In this document: piece by piece, positions 53,962-63,097 of the stretch | Position numbering within the stretch: position 1 is the first letter of the stretch | Layout: every line of letters begins with the position of its first letter | Assembly: GCF_900094625.1 (NCBI RefSeq) | Contig: NZ_FMAJ01000010.1 | Span: 62,001 to 126,000 of the forward strand | Direction: 5' to 3' | Source: Rhizobium aethiopicum | GTDB lineage: Bacteria > Pseudomonadota > Alphaproteobacteria > Rhizobiales > Rhizobiaceae | DNA: 64,000 nt | Program-made: the position numbers and the translations under genes | Notes under the pieces: generated by a model | Databases searched by the model: none | What the model was told of the DNA's origin: nothing | Seen by the model: only the letters and a program-made list of their open reading frames with translations

Positions 53962-54436
53962 CATCTTGCGCAACCTGGACATCCGTGACCCTGGCGGCGG
54001 CCTCCTGCCGCTTCTGGATGCGTTCGCGTGAGGAGACTCCGAGCAGATCGGCAATGCGCCAGATGATATGGTCTTCCATCTCGCTGCGCTCACCGTCGGC
54101 GTAAACGATGTCCCAGAGAATGCCGATCAGCTCCAGCCTTTGCTCGGTATCGAGATGGCGTTTCAGGTCGGCAGTGAAGCGATAGTAGTCGACAGCGGAG
54201 CTTTCGGCTTCGAGGCCGGCGGCCATCAGGGCGTCGAGCTGTTTGCCGTCCAGCGAATACTGCTCCTTCAAAAGGTTGCGCAGCCGCTTCTTTTCGCTGG
54301 CCTTGATCTTGCCGTCGGCCTCCATGACCTGCATGCAGAGTGCCGCCACTGCGATGCGCGGATCATCGGGAGCAAAACCCTTCTTCGGACGGTCGGCGGT
54401 GAGGTTTTGGAAGAATGCCTGGAAGCGTTCGAACAT
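53951..54436 (-). CDS. TerB-like (tellurite resistance) domain protein
   Basis: A 161-aa protein of the TerB family: VAALCMQVMEADGKIKASE and LLGILWDIVYADGE-like GILWDIVYADGERSEMED; the acidic Asp-Gly-(Lys/Glu) loops are the metal-binding hallmark. Downstream of hemY with a 16-bp gap, likely the same transcript. Not evidence for tellurite resistance itself; lone TerB proteins are widespread. Confidence 0.85.
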   Translation of the reverse strand: MFERFQAFFQNLTADRPKKGFAPDDPRIAVAALCMQVMEADGKIKASEKKRLRNLLKEQYSLDGKQLDALMAAGLEAESSAVDYYRFTADLKRHLDTEQRLELIGILWDIVYADGERSEMEDHIIWRIADLLGVSSRERIQKRQEAAARVTDVQVAQDDAD

Positions 54437-54452
54437 GCGGATTTCGTCCCTT

Positions 54453-56060
54453 TCAGAAAAGGCGGAGCCGTGTCCTGGATTCCGGTTCCGCCCTCGGATC
54501 GCGGACGCCTGGATCATCCGGCAGTCCGCCGAAAAAGGGCTTTGCGTCGTTCGCTGCTGGCGCTTTATCACTGGCGGCAGGTTCGACGGGCTTCGGCTTT
54601 GCCGGTGCCGGTGCGGGGCGCACAGCCTCGGCGATCGTCGCGGCGCGTTCCAGCTCAATGATGCGGTGATCGTTGACCGGGCTCTCCGGCTTGACGTCAC
54701 GCAGCGGCGGCAGGGTCTTCAGGGCGGTTTCGATCGAGGCGGGCGCCGAACCGTCCTCGAGCGGCCCCTCGATCTGGCCGAAAGGCGCCTTCCATTCGAA
54801 GGCATCGAGACGGCCGGTGACGGGCGACACCGGCAGCCATTTGTCGGAGACGTAACCATCCGCCACCCAGGCCGGATCGCGCGGGGCTTTCAACGCCTGG
54901 GCCAGCCAGTGGCGCACGCGGCCCTGGTCGCCGGTCTCGGCTTCCTCGATGTCGGCGAGCAGCAGGAAGGCGGCTTCACGCGGCTCAATGCGCGCCGCCG
55001 CTTCCGCCTTGGCGCGCGCCTTGGCGAATTCCTGCGCGTCGAGTGCTGCCTGGGCGACGACGAGAAGGGATTCGACATTGTTCGGGCGCATCGCTTCCAG
55101 CCGTTCGGCACGCTTCAGCCGGTCGAGCGTGGAATCGCCGCTGCGGGCTCTGACATAGGTCTGGCCAATCTCGGGATGAGGCGCCGATTTCCATGCCTGT
55201 TCGAGGATCGAAGCAGCCTTGCGCAGGCCGCCTTCGCGGAACAGTGCCCTGGCGGCAATGAGGGCGGCCGGAATGAAATCGGCGGCGAGCTTCAGCGCCT
55301 GCAGGGCGTCGTCGCGAGCGCCGGCAGGGTTGCCTTCGAGCTTCTCGGTGGCGCGCGCCGTCAGGAGCACGGCGTGCAGGCGGTTGGCCTCGGGTTTTTC
55401 GACGACGCGAGCAGCCTTCTGCTGTTCGAGCAAGCGGATCGCATCGTCCCAGCGGCCGGCCTGGCTGCGATATTCGAGCGTCGCCTGGGCGGCCCAGGGC
55501 AGATAGGGAGCGTCGTCGGCCGCCTTTTCGGCATATTGGCGGGCGGCTTCATTGGCGCCGAGACGGCGGGCTTCGAGATAGAGACCGCGCAGGCCAAGCT
55601 CGCGCGTTTCCGGGTCGTTGGCCATGGCTTCGAACTTGGCGCGCGCCTCGTCATGGCGGCCCTCGATCAGCGCGGCCTGGGCCTCGAGCAGGTTGATCAG
55701 CGGCTCCTGATCGGCGCGGATGAGGCCGCGTGAACGGGCGGCCATCTTGCGGGCGAGCAATGCATTGCCGGCACCGGCGGCAATCAGGCCGGTCGATAGC
55801 GCCTGATAGCCGCGATCGCGCTTGCGGGCGCGGAAATAGCGGGTCACCGAATGCGGCGAGGTCCAGACCAAGCGGACGAACCACCAGGCGATCATCACGG
55901 CGGCGATGAGGGCGATGATCGCGCTCACGGCGACGATCAGCTTGGTCTGGTAGATCTGGCCTTCCCAGATCAGCGAGATGTCGCCGGGACGATCGGCGAA
56001 CCAGGAGAAGCCATAGGCGAGAAGCAGCACGAGCAGGGCGAAGACGACAAGTCTGATCAT
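54453..56060 (-). CDS. hemY: HemY-N domain / TPR membrane protein
   Basis: A 535-aa membrane protein of the alphaproteobacterial HemY family: two N-terminal helices (RLVVFALLVLLLAYGFSW and LIVAVSAIIALIAAVMIAW), then the HemY domain and TPR-like repeats to about residue 400, and a proline/alanine-rich tail. The name comes from the E. coli hem operon; it is not the protoporphyrinogen oxidase of Gram-positives. Follows the Mic60-like gene by 4 bp. Confidence 0.87.
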   Translation of the reverse strand: MIRLVVFALLVLLLAYGFSWFADRPGDISLIWEGQIYQTKLIVAVSAIIALIAAVMIAWWFVRLVWTSPHSVTRYFRARKRDRGYQALSTGLIAAGAGNALLARKMAARSRGLIRADQEPLINLLEAQAALIEGRHDEARAKFEAMANDPETRELGLRGLYLEARRLGANEAARQYAEKAADDAPYLPWAAQATLEYRSQAGRWDDAIRLLEQQKAARVVEKPEANRLHAVLLTARATEKLEGNPAGARDDALQALKLAADFIPAALIAARALFREGGLRKAASILEQAWKSAPHPEIGQTYVRARSGDSTLDRLKRAERLEAMRPNNVESLLVVAQAALDAQEFAKARAKAEAAARIEPREAAFLLLADIEEAETGDQGRVRHWLAQALKAPRDPAWVADGYVSDKWLPVSPVTGRLDAFEWKAPFGQIEGPLEDGSAPASIETALKTLPPLRDVKPESPVNDHRIIELERAATIAEAVRPAPAPAKPKPVEPAASDKAPAANDAKPFFGGLPDDPGVRDPRAEPESRTRLRLF

Positions 56061-56064
56061 GATC

Positions 56065-57315
56065 TCAACCCTCCTTGCCGGTGCCGCTGACGGCCTTCGA
56101 CAATGCCCCGCCGACCAGCTCCTCGACGCGGATGCGCGCCTCCAGCGACTGCTTGAAGGCGGCAGACGCCTGCTTGCCGGGAGCGGGCAGAGCGTTCCAT
56201 TCGGCGGACGCGCCGGGCAGATCGCCGTTCTTCACCTTGTCCTCCATACGGGCGGCGATCGCTTCGACGCTTTCACCTTCGATATTGCCGACGGGACGGA
56301 CCGTCACCAGCGATTTCGCGCTCGCCATCAGCCGGTCCGACCAGCTCTGGTTCGGATCCGGCTGGTTGACGGCCTCGACGATCGCGGTGGCAACGTCGGG
56401 AGCCTGACGCATCAGCTCGGCGCGCGAGGGGACGCCGGTCTCGGCGAAGGAACGCAGGTCGGCGATGGCAGGATCGTCGGACGCGACGCCGGCGAAGGTG
56501 TCGAGCTCGGCCAGGAACGGCCCGCCGCGGTCGATCGCCGCCTTGAGGGCGGCTGCCGCGATCGCGCGGGCGACGGCAACATCTTCACGCGGCTCGTTAA
56601 GTTTCTTTTCGGCCTCGGCGAGGCGCTTGGCGATATCGGCGTCGCTGCTCGTCTGCTGGTCGGAGGACTGAGCAAGCGTCGAACGCAGCTGGTCGACCTG
56701 GCTGCTCAGCTCTGCAATCTTCTGGTTGAGCGCCTCGACACTTGCCGGGTCGGCCGATGGTGCCGCGGCGGGGTTCTTCGCAGCCGTTTCCAGCGCGGCG
56801 ACACGCGTTTCAAGCGCGCCGTCACCTGGGCTTGCGGGACTGGCGGCAAGGTTGGCGACGGTCTGTTTCAAGCCGTCGATCTCGCCGGAGAGGTCGGCGA
56901 GTTCGGGCGACGCGGTCTGCGGGGCCGAGGAGCCCGGGAGGTAACCGGCATATTGAATGACGCCTGCGCCGAGCAGCGCCACGAGGCCGCCGAAAATGCC
57001 GGCGGCGATAAGACCGGAGGTGCCGGAGCTCTTCGGTGAGGGCTGTTCGGCAGGGGGCGTGAAGGACGGTTCGGCGGCTGCCGCCGGTGTCTCTTCCGCC
57101 GCTTCCGCGTCGGGCCTGCTTTCAGGTTCAGCCTGCGACACCGCTTCGTTTTCGGGCGTCGGGCCGACATCGGCCGGGGCGCTGTCGGTGTCGCCGGCCT
57201 CCTTGTTCACCGGCTTTTCGGTATCGGCTACGGAAGCGAAGTCCTGAGAATCGAGGTCGATCGTGACCGGCTCGTCGGCGCTCTTCGAATGGCGTGGCGG
57301 GTTTCCCGATACCAT
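56065..57315 (-). CDS. Alphaproteobacterial Mic60 / mitofilin-like protein
   Basis: A 416-aa membrane protein: an acidic proline-rich N-terminus (1-95), one transmembrane helix (SGLIAAGIFGGLVALLGAGV), a coiled-coil stretch (about 130-240, with LADLSGEIDGLKQTVANLAA and ALNQKIAELSSQVDQLR), and a mitofilin-like C-terminal domain. It lies between hemD and hemY, the place where alphaproteobacterial homologues of mitochondrial Mic60 are found. Such proteins shape intracytoplasmic or inner-membrane folds. The orthology is inferred from position and architecture. Confidence 0.78.
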   Translation of the reverse strand: MVSGNPPRHSKSADEPVTIDLDSQDFASVADTEKPVNKEAGDTDSAPADVGPTPENEAVSQAEPESRPDAEAAEETPAAAAEPSFTPPAEQPSPKSSGTSGLIAAGIFGGLVALLGAGVIQYAGYLPGSSAPQTASPELADLSGEIDGLKQTVANLAASPASPGDGALETRVAALETAAKNPAAAPSADPASVEALNQKIAELSSQVDQLRSTLAQSSDQQTSSDADIAKRLAEAEKKLNEPREDVAVARAIAAAALKAAIDRGGPFLAELDTFAGVASDDPAIADLRSFAETGVPSRAELMRQAPDVATAIVEAVNQPDPNQSWSDRLMASAKSLVTVRPVGNIEGESVEAIAARMEDKVKNGDLPGASAEWNALPAPGKQASAAFKQSLEARIRVEELVGGALSKAVSGTGKEG

Positions 57316-57404
57316 GAGGTCCTCTTTATCCTGCATTGCAACGAAACTAGACAGTGATGCCAATTAAGGGAAGAGGTTAGATCAAATTTGGGCGGCTAAC
57401 GCAT

Positions 57405-58112
57405 TCAAAGCAGCGACAAAAGACTTTGCTCATCCGGCATCGGCGCAATCGCCACGTTTTTTTTCAGGGCCGCCGGAACGGCTTGCGCCACTGCCTCGCT
57501 GAGGCAGAGCAGGCGGATATAGCTGTGCTTCGACAGCGCCGATCGCAGCTCCGCCACGTGAAAAAAATCCTCTGCCGTCTGCCGGGAATAGAAGAGAACG
57601 GCGTCGGGGCGGCAGTCGGAAAAAAGAGCTTCGATCTCGGCCGGGTTCGGAGCAACGGGCTGCATGCGATAGCATTCGACGACGGAAAAGCGGATGCCGA
57701 GTTCGCGCAATCTTCCTTCAAATGTTTCGGCGCGCGGCATGCCGGCGAGGTAGAGCAACTCTTCCTCTGCCCCAGCGGCGACGAGATCGGCGAGATCGCG
57801 GCCGTTGCCTGAGGACGCGGCGACCGAGTGGAAGCCAAGGCGACGCGCCTCTTGCGCCGTCATCTCGCCGACCGTAAAAAGCGGGCGGACAAGATGTGGG
57901 CGAAGTTTCTCGCCGAGAGCGGACATGACCCTGACGGCTTCGGCGCTGGTCACCGCGATCGCGCCGCTGGTGGCTTCAAGCGCGCCGGCGGCTGCGGCGC
58001 GGTCGTGCTGTGGCCGGCGCAGCGGCAGCAGCAGCGGCTCGTGGCCCCTATCGCGCAGACGTTGTGCTGTTCTTGTCGCCGAATGCGCGGGGCGGGTGAC
58101 GAGCACGCGCAT
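57405..58112 (-). CDS. hemD: Uroporphyrinogen-III synthase
   Basis: A 235-aa HemD: start MRVLVTRPAHSATRTAQRLR, then GHEPLLLPL and the second domain VVECYRMQPVAPNPAEIEAL with SDCRPDAVLFYSRQTAEDFF. It closes hydroxymethylbilane to uroporphyrinogen III. HemD is poorly conserved, but the neighbour hemC makes the call safe. Starts 8 bp after the hemC stop. Confidence 0.9.
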   Translation of the reverse strand: MRVLVTRPAHSATRTAQRLRDRGHEPLLLPLRRPQHDRAAAAGALEATSGAIAVTSAEAVRVMSALGEKLRPHLVRPLFTVGEMTAQEARRLGFHSVAASSGNGRDLADLVAAGAEEELLYLAGMPRAETFEGRLRELGIRFSVVECYRMQPVAPNPAEIEALFSDCRPDAVLFYSRQTAEDFFHVAELRSALSKHSYIRLLCLSEAVAQAVPAALKKNVAIAPMPDEQSLLSLL

Positions 58113-58119
58113 GGCGGCT

Positions 58120-59049
58120 TCAGTGCCAGTCGTCGAAGAAGGCGCTGCCGGCTCGCGCGCGCACGTCCTGCCCGGCGCGAGTGCCGAGTGCGGCCGCGTC
58201 GCGGCGGTGGCCGTCGGTGGTCACCGCATGCTGGCTGCGGCCGTCGGCTGTGATGATCAGGCCGGAGAAACGGATCAGGTCGCCTTCGCAAACGGCATAG
58301 CCGCCGATCGGCGTGCGGCAGGAGCCGTCGAGAGCGGCGAGGAAGGCGCGCTCGCAGGAGACAGTGTCGAAGGTCGCGGCATCGTTGACCGCTGCCAACA
58401 GGTCGTCGATCCTGTGATCGCCGATGCGGCTTTCGATGCAGATCGCCCCCTGTGCCGGCGCCGGCGGGAAGGTGTCGGGGTCGAGGATATCGGTGATCAC
58501 CTCGACCTTGCCAAGGCGTTTCAGGCCGGCCAGCGCCAGCAGGGTCGCGTCCACCTGGCCCTCTTCGAGCTTGCGCAGGCGGGTTTCGACCGCGCCGCGG
58601 AAGGTGATGACGTTGATGTCGGGCCGCATGCGGCGGATCAGCGCCTGGCGGCGCAGCGATGAAGAGCCGACGGTGGCGCCATGCGGCAGGTCGATCAGCT
58701 TGCGCGCCGTGCGGCCGATCACAGCGTCGCGGATATCTTCGCGCGGCAGGTAGGCGGAGAGATGAAGGCCGTCCGGCAGGTGCGTCGGCATATCTTTAGT
58801 GGAGTGCACGGCGAAATCCAATTCGCCTGAGACAAGCTTCTGTTCGAGCTCCTCGGTGAAGAGGCCCTTGCCGCCGATCTCGGCCAGCGACCGGTCGGTG
58901 ATGCGGTCGCCCTTGGTGGTCAGCACGACTATCTCGAACATCTTTTCGGGCAGGTTGTGCGCCGCCATCAGCCTGTCGCGGGCCTCATGCGCCTGGGCAA
59001 GCGCCAGCGGGCTGCCCCGCGTGCCGATCCGGAAAGGTTTTGTTTGCAT
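58120..59049 (-). CDS. hemC: Porphobilinogen deaminase (hydroxymethylbilane synthase)
   Basis: A 309-aa enzyme joining four porphobilinogens. FRIGTRGSPLALAQAHE, then ELDFAVHSTKDMPTHLPDG and the dipyrromethane-carrying Cys in LDGSCRTPIGGYA are all present. I start at MQTKPFRIG, which gives the family length; a longer frame reaches to 59121. First gene of hemC-hemD-mic60-hemY and divergent from tsaD. Confidence 0.94.
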   Translation of the reverse strand: MQTKPFRIGTRGSPLALAQAHEARDRLMAAHNLPEKMFEIVVLTTKGDRITDRSLAEIGGKGLFTEELEQKLVSGELDFAVHSTKDMPTHLPDGLHLSAYLPREDIRDAVIGRTARKLIDLPHGATVGSSSLRRQALIRRMRPDINVITFRGAVETRLRKLEEGQVDATLLALAGLKRLGKVEVITDILDPDTFPPAPAQGAICIESRIGDHRIDDLLAAVNDAATFDTVSCERAFLAALDGSCRTPIGGYAVCEGDLIRFSGLIITADGRSQHAVTTDGHRRDAAALGTRAGQDVRARAGSAFFDDWH

Positions 59050-59121
59050 CCGCTCTGTTCCGTTGTTACCGGAATTCTCGTAAACGGGTTTCCGTTCCAT
59101 CGCAATGAACGAACAGGCCAC

Positions 59122-60219
59122 ATGGTTCCCTTTATGCGCATCCTCGGCATCGAAACAAGCTGCGACGAGACCGCCGCAGCCGTCGTCGAGCGCGATGCGG
59201 AGGGACGTGGAAATGTCCTATCGGATGTCGTGCTTTCCCAGCTCGACGAACATAGTGCCTATGGCGGCGTGGTGCCGGAGATCGCAGCGCGTGCCCATGT
59301 CGAGGCGCTGGACGAGCTGATCGAGGAGGCGCTGAAGCGCGCCAATGTGTCGCTTGATGATGTCGACGCCATCGCCGCCACTTCAGGTCCCGGCCTGATA
59401 GGCGGACTGCTTGTCGGATTGATGACGGGCAAGGCGATCGCCAGGGCCGCCGGCAAGCCGCTCTATGCGGTCAACCATCTCGAGGGTCATGCGCTGACGG
59501 CGCGGCTGACCGACGGGCTCGCCTTTCCTTATCTGATGCTGCTCGTTTCCGGCGGTCACACCCAACTCATCCTGGTGCGCGGCGTCGGACAGTATGAACG
59601 TTGGGGCACGACGATCGACGATGCGCTTGGCGAAGCGTTCGACAAGACGGCAAAACTGCTCGGCCTGCCCTATCCCGGCGGGCCGGCGGTGGAGCGGATG
59701 GCGCGCGACGGCAATGCCGATCGCTTCGATTTTCCGCGCCCGCTCGTCGGCGAGGCGCGGCTCGACTTCTCGTTTTCCGGCTTGAAGACGGCGGTGCGGC
59801 AGGCGGCACAGGAGATCGCGCCGCTCAGCGACCAGGACGTGGCCGACATTTGCGCCTCGTTCCAGAAGGCGATTTCGCGCACGCTGAAGGACCGCATCGG
59901 CCGCGGCCTGCAGCGGTTCAAGAGGGAGTTCCCGACGACCGGTGAGAAGCCGGCGCTGGTGGTTGCCGGCGGTGTCGCTGCGAATCTCGAGCTGCGGGCG
60001 ACGCTGCAGGCGCTCTGCGACAAGAACGGTTTCCGTTTCATTGCGCCGCCGCTCAGCCTCTGCACCGACAATGCGGTGATGATCGCCTGGGCGGGGCTCG
60101 AGCGCATGGCGATCGGCGCGGCGCCTGATACGCTCGACGTGCAGCCGCGTTCGCGCTGGCCGCTCGATGCCAATGCCGAAACGCTGATCGGCTTTGGAAA
60201 GAGAGGAGCCAAGGCATGA
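59122..60219 (+). CDS. tsaD: tRNA t6A threonylcarbamoyltransferase TsaD
   Basis: A 365-aa Kae1/TsaD protein that transfers threonylcarbamoyl to A37 of tRNAs: ILGIETSCDETAAAVVERD, GPGLIGGLLVGLMTGKAIA, the metal-binding VNHLEGHALTARL and VSGGHTQLILVRG. MtaB at 14589 acts on the product. ATG codons at 59122 and 59134 compete; the first has a weak AGG upstream, the second begins MRILGIETSC. Confidence 0.95.
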   Translation: MVPFMRILGIETSCDETAAAVVERDAEGRGNVLSDVVLSQLDEHSAYGGVVPEIAARAHVEALDELIEEALKRANVSLDDVDAIAATSGPGLIGGLLVGLMTGKAIARAAGKPLYAVNHLEGHALTARLTDGLAFPYLMLLVSGGHTQLILVRGVGQYERWGTTIDDALGEAFDKTAKLLGLPYPGGPAVERMARDGNADRFDFPRPLVGEARLDFSFSGLKTAVRQAAQEIAPLSDQDVADICASFQKAISRTLKDRIGRGLQRFKREFPTTGEKPALVVAGGVAANLELRATLQALCDKNGFRFIAPPLSLCTDNAVMIAWAGLERMAIGAAPDTLDVQPRSRWPLDANAETLIGFGKRGAKA

Positions 60220-61199
60220 GCGAAAAAATCGCCGTCATCGGATCAGGTGCTTTCGGAACGGCGCTGGCCGCCGTCATTGCGCTTGCCGGCCGCAGCGCGG
60301 TAACGCTTGTCGGGCGCGATCCGTCACTGATAGCCGATCTGAAGGCCGAACGGCTGCATGACGCGGTTCTGCCGGGTATTCTCCTGCCCGATACGCTCGA
60401 ATTTTCCGCGGAGGCGGATGCGATCGCGGACGCCTCCATCGTGCTCTTTGCGATGCCGTCGCAGGCGCAGGCCGATGCGGCGCGGCAATACGGTCCCTAT
60501 CTCGGCAAGGATGCCGTCGTCGTCACCTGCGCCAAAGGCATCGAGCGGGCGACGGGCAATCTTCTCACCGACATGCTGGAACGGGAGCTGCCGGACCATC
60601 CGGTCGCGGTTCTCTCCGGTCCGGGATTTGCCACCGACATCGCCAAAGGGCTGCCGACGGCGATGGCGATCGCGGCTGATGACATGGAGACTGCGGAGCG
60701 GCTTGCCGTGGCGATATCCGGCCGGACTTTTCGGCTCTACGCCTCCAATGACCGGATCGGCGTTCAGCTCGGCGGTGCACTGAAGAACGTGCTGGCGATC
60801 GCCTGCGGCATTGTCGAAGGCCGCGGCATCGGCGATTCCGCGCGGGCGGCGCTGATTGCCCGCGGGCTTGCGGAAATGTCGCGCTTCGTCGCGGCCAAGG
60901 GCGGCCAAGCCGATACGGTGCGCGGGCTTTCCGGCCTCGGCGATCTGGTGCTGACGGCGACGAGCCATCAATCGCGAAACCTGCGTTTCGGCATTGCGCT
61001 CGGGCGCGGCGAAAAGGTCGATCCGTTGCAGGGCACGCTGGTGGAAGGCGCGCTTGCCGCCTCCGTCGCCGCGCGGCTGGCGGCGGAGCTTTCGATCAGC
61101 ATGCCGATCACCGACGCCGTTTCCGCCATCATCGACGGCCGTCTCGATATATCGGACGCCATCGAGCAGTTGATGACGCGCCCAATTACCACCGAATAG
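60216..61199 (+). CDS. gpsA: Glycerol-3-phosphate dehydrogenase [NAD(P)+]
   Basis: A 327-aa enzyme producing sn-glycerol-3-phosphate for phospholipids: cofactor motif IAVIGSGAFGTALAAVIA, TCAKGIERATGNLLTDM, VLSGPGFATDIAKGLPTAM, catalytic Lys in QLGGALKNVLAIACG and GLSGLGDLVLTATS. Its ATG overlaps the tsaD stop (ATGA), so the two are coupled. Confidence 0.95.
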   Translation: MSEKIAVIGSGAFGTALAAVIALAGRSAVTLVGRDPSLIADLKAERLHDAVLPGILLPDTLEFSAEADAIADASIVLFAMPSQAQADAARQYGPYLGKDAVVVTCAKGIERATGNLLTDMLERELPDHPVAVLSGPGFATDIAKGLPTAMAIAADDMETAERLAVAISGRTFRLYASNDRIGVQLGGALKNVLAIACGIVEGRGIGDSARAALIARGLAEMSRFVAAKGGQADTVRGLSGLGDLVLTATSHQSRNLRFGIALGRGEKVDPLQGTLVEGALAASVAARLAAELSISMPITDAVSAIIDGRLDISDAIEQLMTRPITTE

Positions 61200-61209
61200 G
61201 AGAATAGAC

Positions 61210-61503
61210 ATGCTTTTCGCTTTGCTCTGCAAGGACAAGCCGGGACATTTGAACGTCCGCATGGAGACGCGGCCGACGCACCTTGCCTATCTCGATAAGC
61301 TCAATGCCGAAGGGAAGCTCTCCATGGCCGGTCCTTTCCTCGACGACGAAGGCAAGGCTTGCGGCAGCCTGGTGCTCGTCAAGGCGGAGACGGCGCAGGA
61401 GGCAAAGGCGCTCGCCGATGCCGACCCCTATGCCCAGGCCGGGCTGTTCGAAAGCGTCGAGATCAAGCCCTTCAACTGGGTCTTCAACAAGCCGGAGGCG
61501 TAA
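61210..61503 (+). CDS. YciI-like protein
   Basis: A 97-aa protein of the YCII family: MLFALLCKDKPGHLNVRMET, RPTHLAYLDKL with the conserved His, GPFLDDEGKACGSLVLV, and DPYAQAGLFESVEIKPFNWV with the conserved Asp-Pro. Members are small ferredoxin-like-fold enzymes or binding proteins. Follows gpsA by 10 bp with AGGAG, same transcript. Confidence 0.88.
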   Translation: MLFALLCKDKPGHLNVRMETRPTHLAYLDKLNAEGKLSMAGPFLDDEGKACGSLVLVKAETAQEAKALADADPYAQAGLFESVEIKPFNWVFNKPEA

Positions 61504-61505
61504 GC

Positions 61506-61937
61506 ATGGCGCATTGGCTCTATAAATCCGAACCTGCCTCCTGGTCCTGGGAGCAGCAGAAGGCTGCCGGCGACAAGGGTACGGAATGGACGGGCGTGCG
61601 CAACTATCTCGCCCGCAACAACATGCGGGCGATGCAGATCGGCGACAAAGGGTTCTTCTATCATTCCAATGACGGGCTGGAGATCGTCGGCATCGTCGAA
61701 GTCTGCGCCTTGTCGCACCCGGACTCGACCGCCAAAGGCGACCCGAAGTGGGATTGCGTCGATATCCGCGCCGTCATGGACATGCCGAAGCCGGTGACGC
61801 TGAAGGATATCAAGGCGAACGAGACCCTCGCCAAGATGTCGCTCGTCACCTCCATGCGGCTTTCCGTCCAGCCGGTGACGGATGACGAATGGGCTGAAGT
61901 CTGCCGCATGGGCGGGCTCGACAATCCACCGCGCTGA
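61506..61937 (+). CDS. EVE domain protein
   Basis: A 143-aa protein made of one EVE domain, a PUA-like fold that recognises modified bases in RNA or DNA: WLYKSEPASWSWEQQKAAG, EWTGVRNYLARNNMRAMQIG, FYHSNDGLEIVGIVEV. Only 2 bases separate it from the yciI-like stop. Typical length for bacterial thymocyte-nuclear-protein-1-like members. Confidence 0.88.
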   Translation: MAHWLYKSEPASWSWEQQKAAGDKGTEWTGVRNYLARNNMRAMQIGDKGFFYHSNDGLEIVGIVEVCALSHPDSTAKGDPKWDCVDIRAVMDMPKPVTLKDIKANETLAKMSLVTSMRLSVQPVTDDEWAEVCRMGGLDNPPR

Positions 61938-61943
61938 AAACCC

Positions 61944-62594
61944 TTGAAGACCGATCCGGAAGCCTTCATTCGCGCCAATACCAGTCTGATGCCGCCGCCG
62001 CATGTGCCGGAGATTTCGCTTTATCTGGCAAGCGAGGCGCATGAGCTCTGGCTGAAAACGGAGGAGGAACTGGAGGCGATTGGTCTGCCGCCGCCTTTCT
62101 GGGCCTTTGCCTGGGCGGGCGGGCAGGGGCTGGCGCGCTACATCCTCGATCATCCGGAACTGGTGCGCGGCAAGCGGGTGCTGGATTTCGCCAGCGGTTC
62201 CGGCCTTGTCGGCATTGCCGCTGCCATGGCCGGAGCCCGTGAGGTGATGGCTGCCGATATCGACCCTTGGGCAGAGACGGCAATCAGGCTCAATGCCGAG
62301 GCCAATCATGTTGCGCTCGGATTTACCGACGCCGACCTGGTCGGTACGAGCGTCGAGGCGGATATCGTGCTTGCGGGCGACGTCTTTTACGACCGCATCT
62401 TCGCCGACGCGCTCGTCCCCTGGTTCGCGAGGCTTGCGGCCGAGGGCAGCCCGGTGCTGGTCGGCGATCCCGGGCGCAGCTACCTGCCCAAGGACCGGCT
62501 GGAATTCTGCGCGGCCTATCAGGTGCCGGTGACGCGGGCACTGGAGGACAGCGACGTCAAGAAGACGACGGTGTGGCGCTTCGCGCCCAGTTGA
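61944..62594 (+). CDS. Class I SAM-dependent methyltransferase
   Basis: A 216-aa protein of the METTL16-labelled (nicotinamide N-methyltransferase-like, protein lysine) group: ELWLKTEEELEAIGLPPPFW, WAGGQGLARYILDHPELVRG, SAM loop VLDFASGSGLVGIAAAMAGA, and VLAGDVFYDRIFADAL where relatives have a D-V-F/C-Y motif. Likely methylates a protein (related to eukaryotic EEF-type or ETFB lysine methyltransferases). TTG start after the EVE stop by 4 bp. Confidence 0.82.
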   Translation: MKTDPEAFIRANTSLMPPPHVPEISLYLASEAHELWLKTEEELEAIGLPPPFWAFAWAGGQGLARYILDHPELVRGKRVLDFASGSGLVGIAAAMAGAREVMAADIDPWAETAIRLNAEANHVALGFTDADLVGTSVEADIVLAGDVFYDRIFADALVPWFARLAAEGSPVLVGDPGRSYLPKDRLEFCAAYQVPVTRALEDSDVKKTTVWRFAPS

Positions 62595-62602
62595 TGCGAA
62601 TT

Positions 62603-63097
62603 TTAAGGCCGGATGACGCAGACATTGGCTTCATAGGAGCAGGGGTCGTCCTGGATGGCGACGTCGATGACCTTTGCCTTCGGCGCCAGCGGCGCGGGCC
62701 TGACTGCGGGATAGTAGCCGTAGCTGCCACCCCCGACATAGGTTCCTCCATCGACCTGATAAACGTAGGAGGAGCCGGAATAGGTGCCGCCTACGTCCCA
62801 AGCTGGTGCCTGCGGGGCGAGGATGACGAGATTGCTGCGGACCACGCGGTTTGTTGCCCCCGACGAAAACCGCGTCAGCATCGGCATCCTGTTCCTGCCG
62901 GCCCGGCGGCCGTAAGTATGGTCGAAACGAATGCCGCGATCGCGCCAGTTCACACGCTCGCCGAGACGAAATTCGCCGTGAAACGCGTGGCGATGGCCGG
63001 AAAAGCGGCCATCGTAGCGGCGTTCGCCCGCTGTGGCGGGAAGTGCTGCAAGAGCGGCGAGCGCGAGGAAGGTGACTGCGGACAGGCTGCGAAACAT
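62603..63097 (-). CDS. Secreted hypothetical protein
   Basis: A 164-aa exported protein I do not recognise. Signal peptide (FRSLSAVTFLALAALAALPATAGE), then a His/Arg-rich part (GRFSGHRHAFHGEFRLGERV), and a Gly/Tyr/Ser-rich stretch (GGTYSGSSYVYQVDGGTYVG). Two cysteines (CSYEANVCVIRP) at the very end may form a disulfide. A TTAA-N7-TTAAC box stands about 28 bp upstream of the start. Convergent with the methyltransferase gene. Confidence 0.65.
   Translation of the reverse strand: MFRSLSAVTFLALAALAALPATAGERRYDGRFSGHRHAFHGEFRLGERVNWRDRGIRFDHTYGRRAGRNRMPMLTRFSSGATNRVVRSNLVILAPQAPAWDVGGTYSGSSYVYQVDGGTYVGGGSYGYYPAVRPAPLAPKAKVIDVAIQDDPCSYEANVCVIRP

Noticed and set aside
53951..54436. Tellurite-resistance system
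   Set aside because: A single TerB-like protein without other ter genes does not make a resistance locus.
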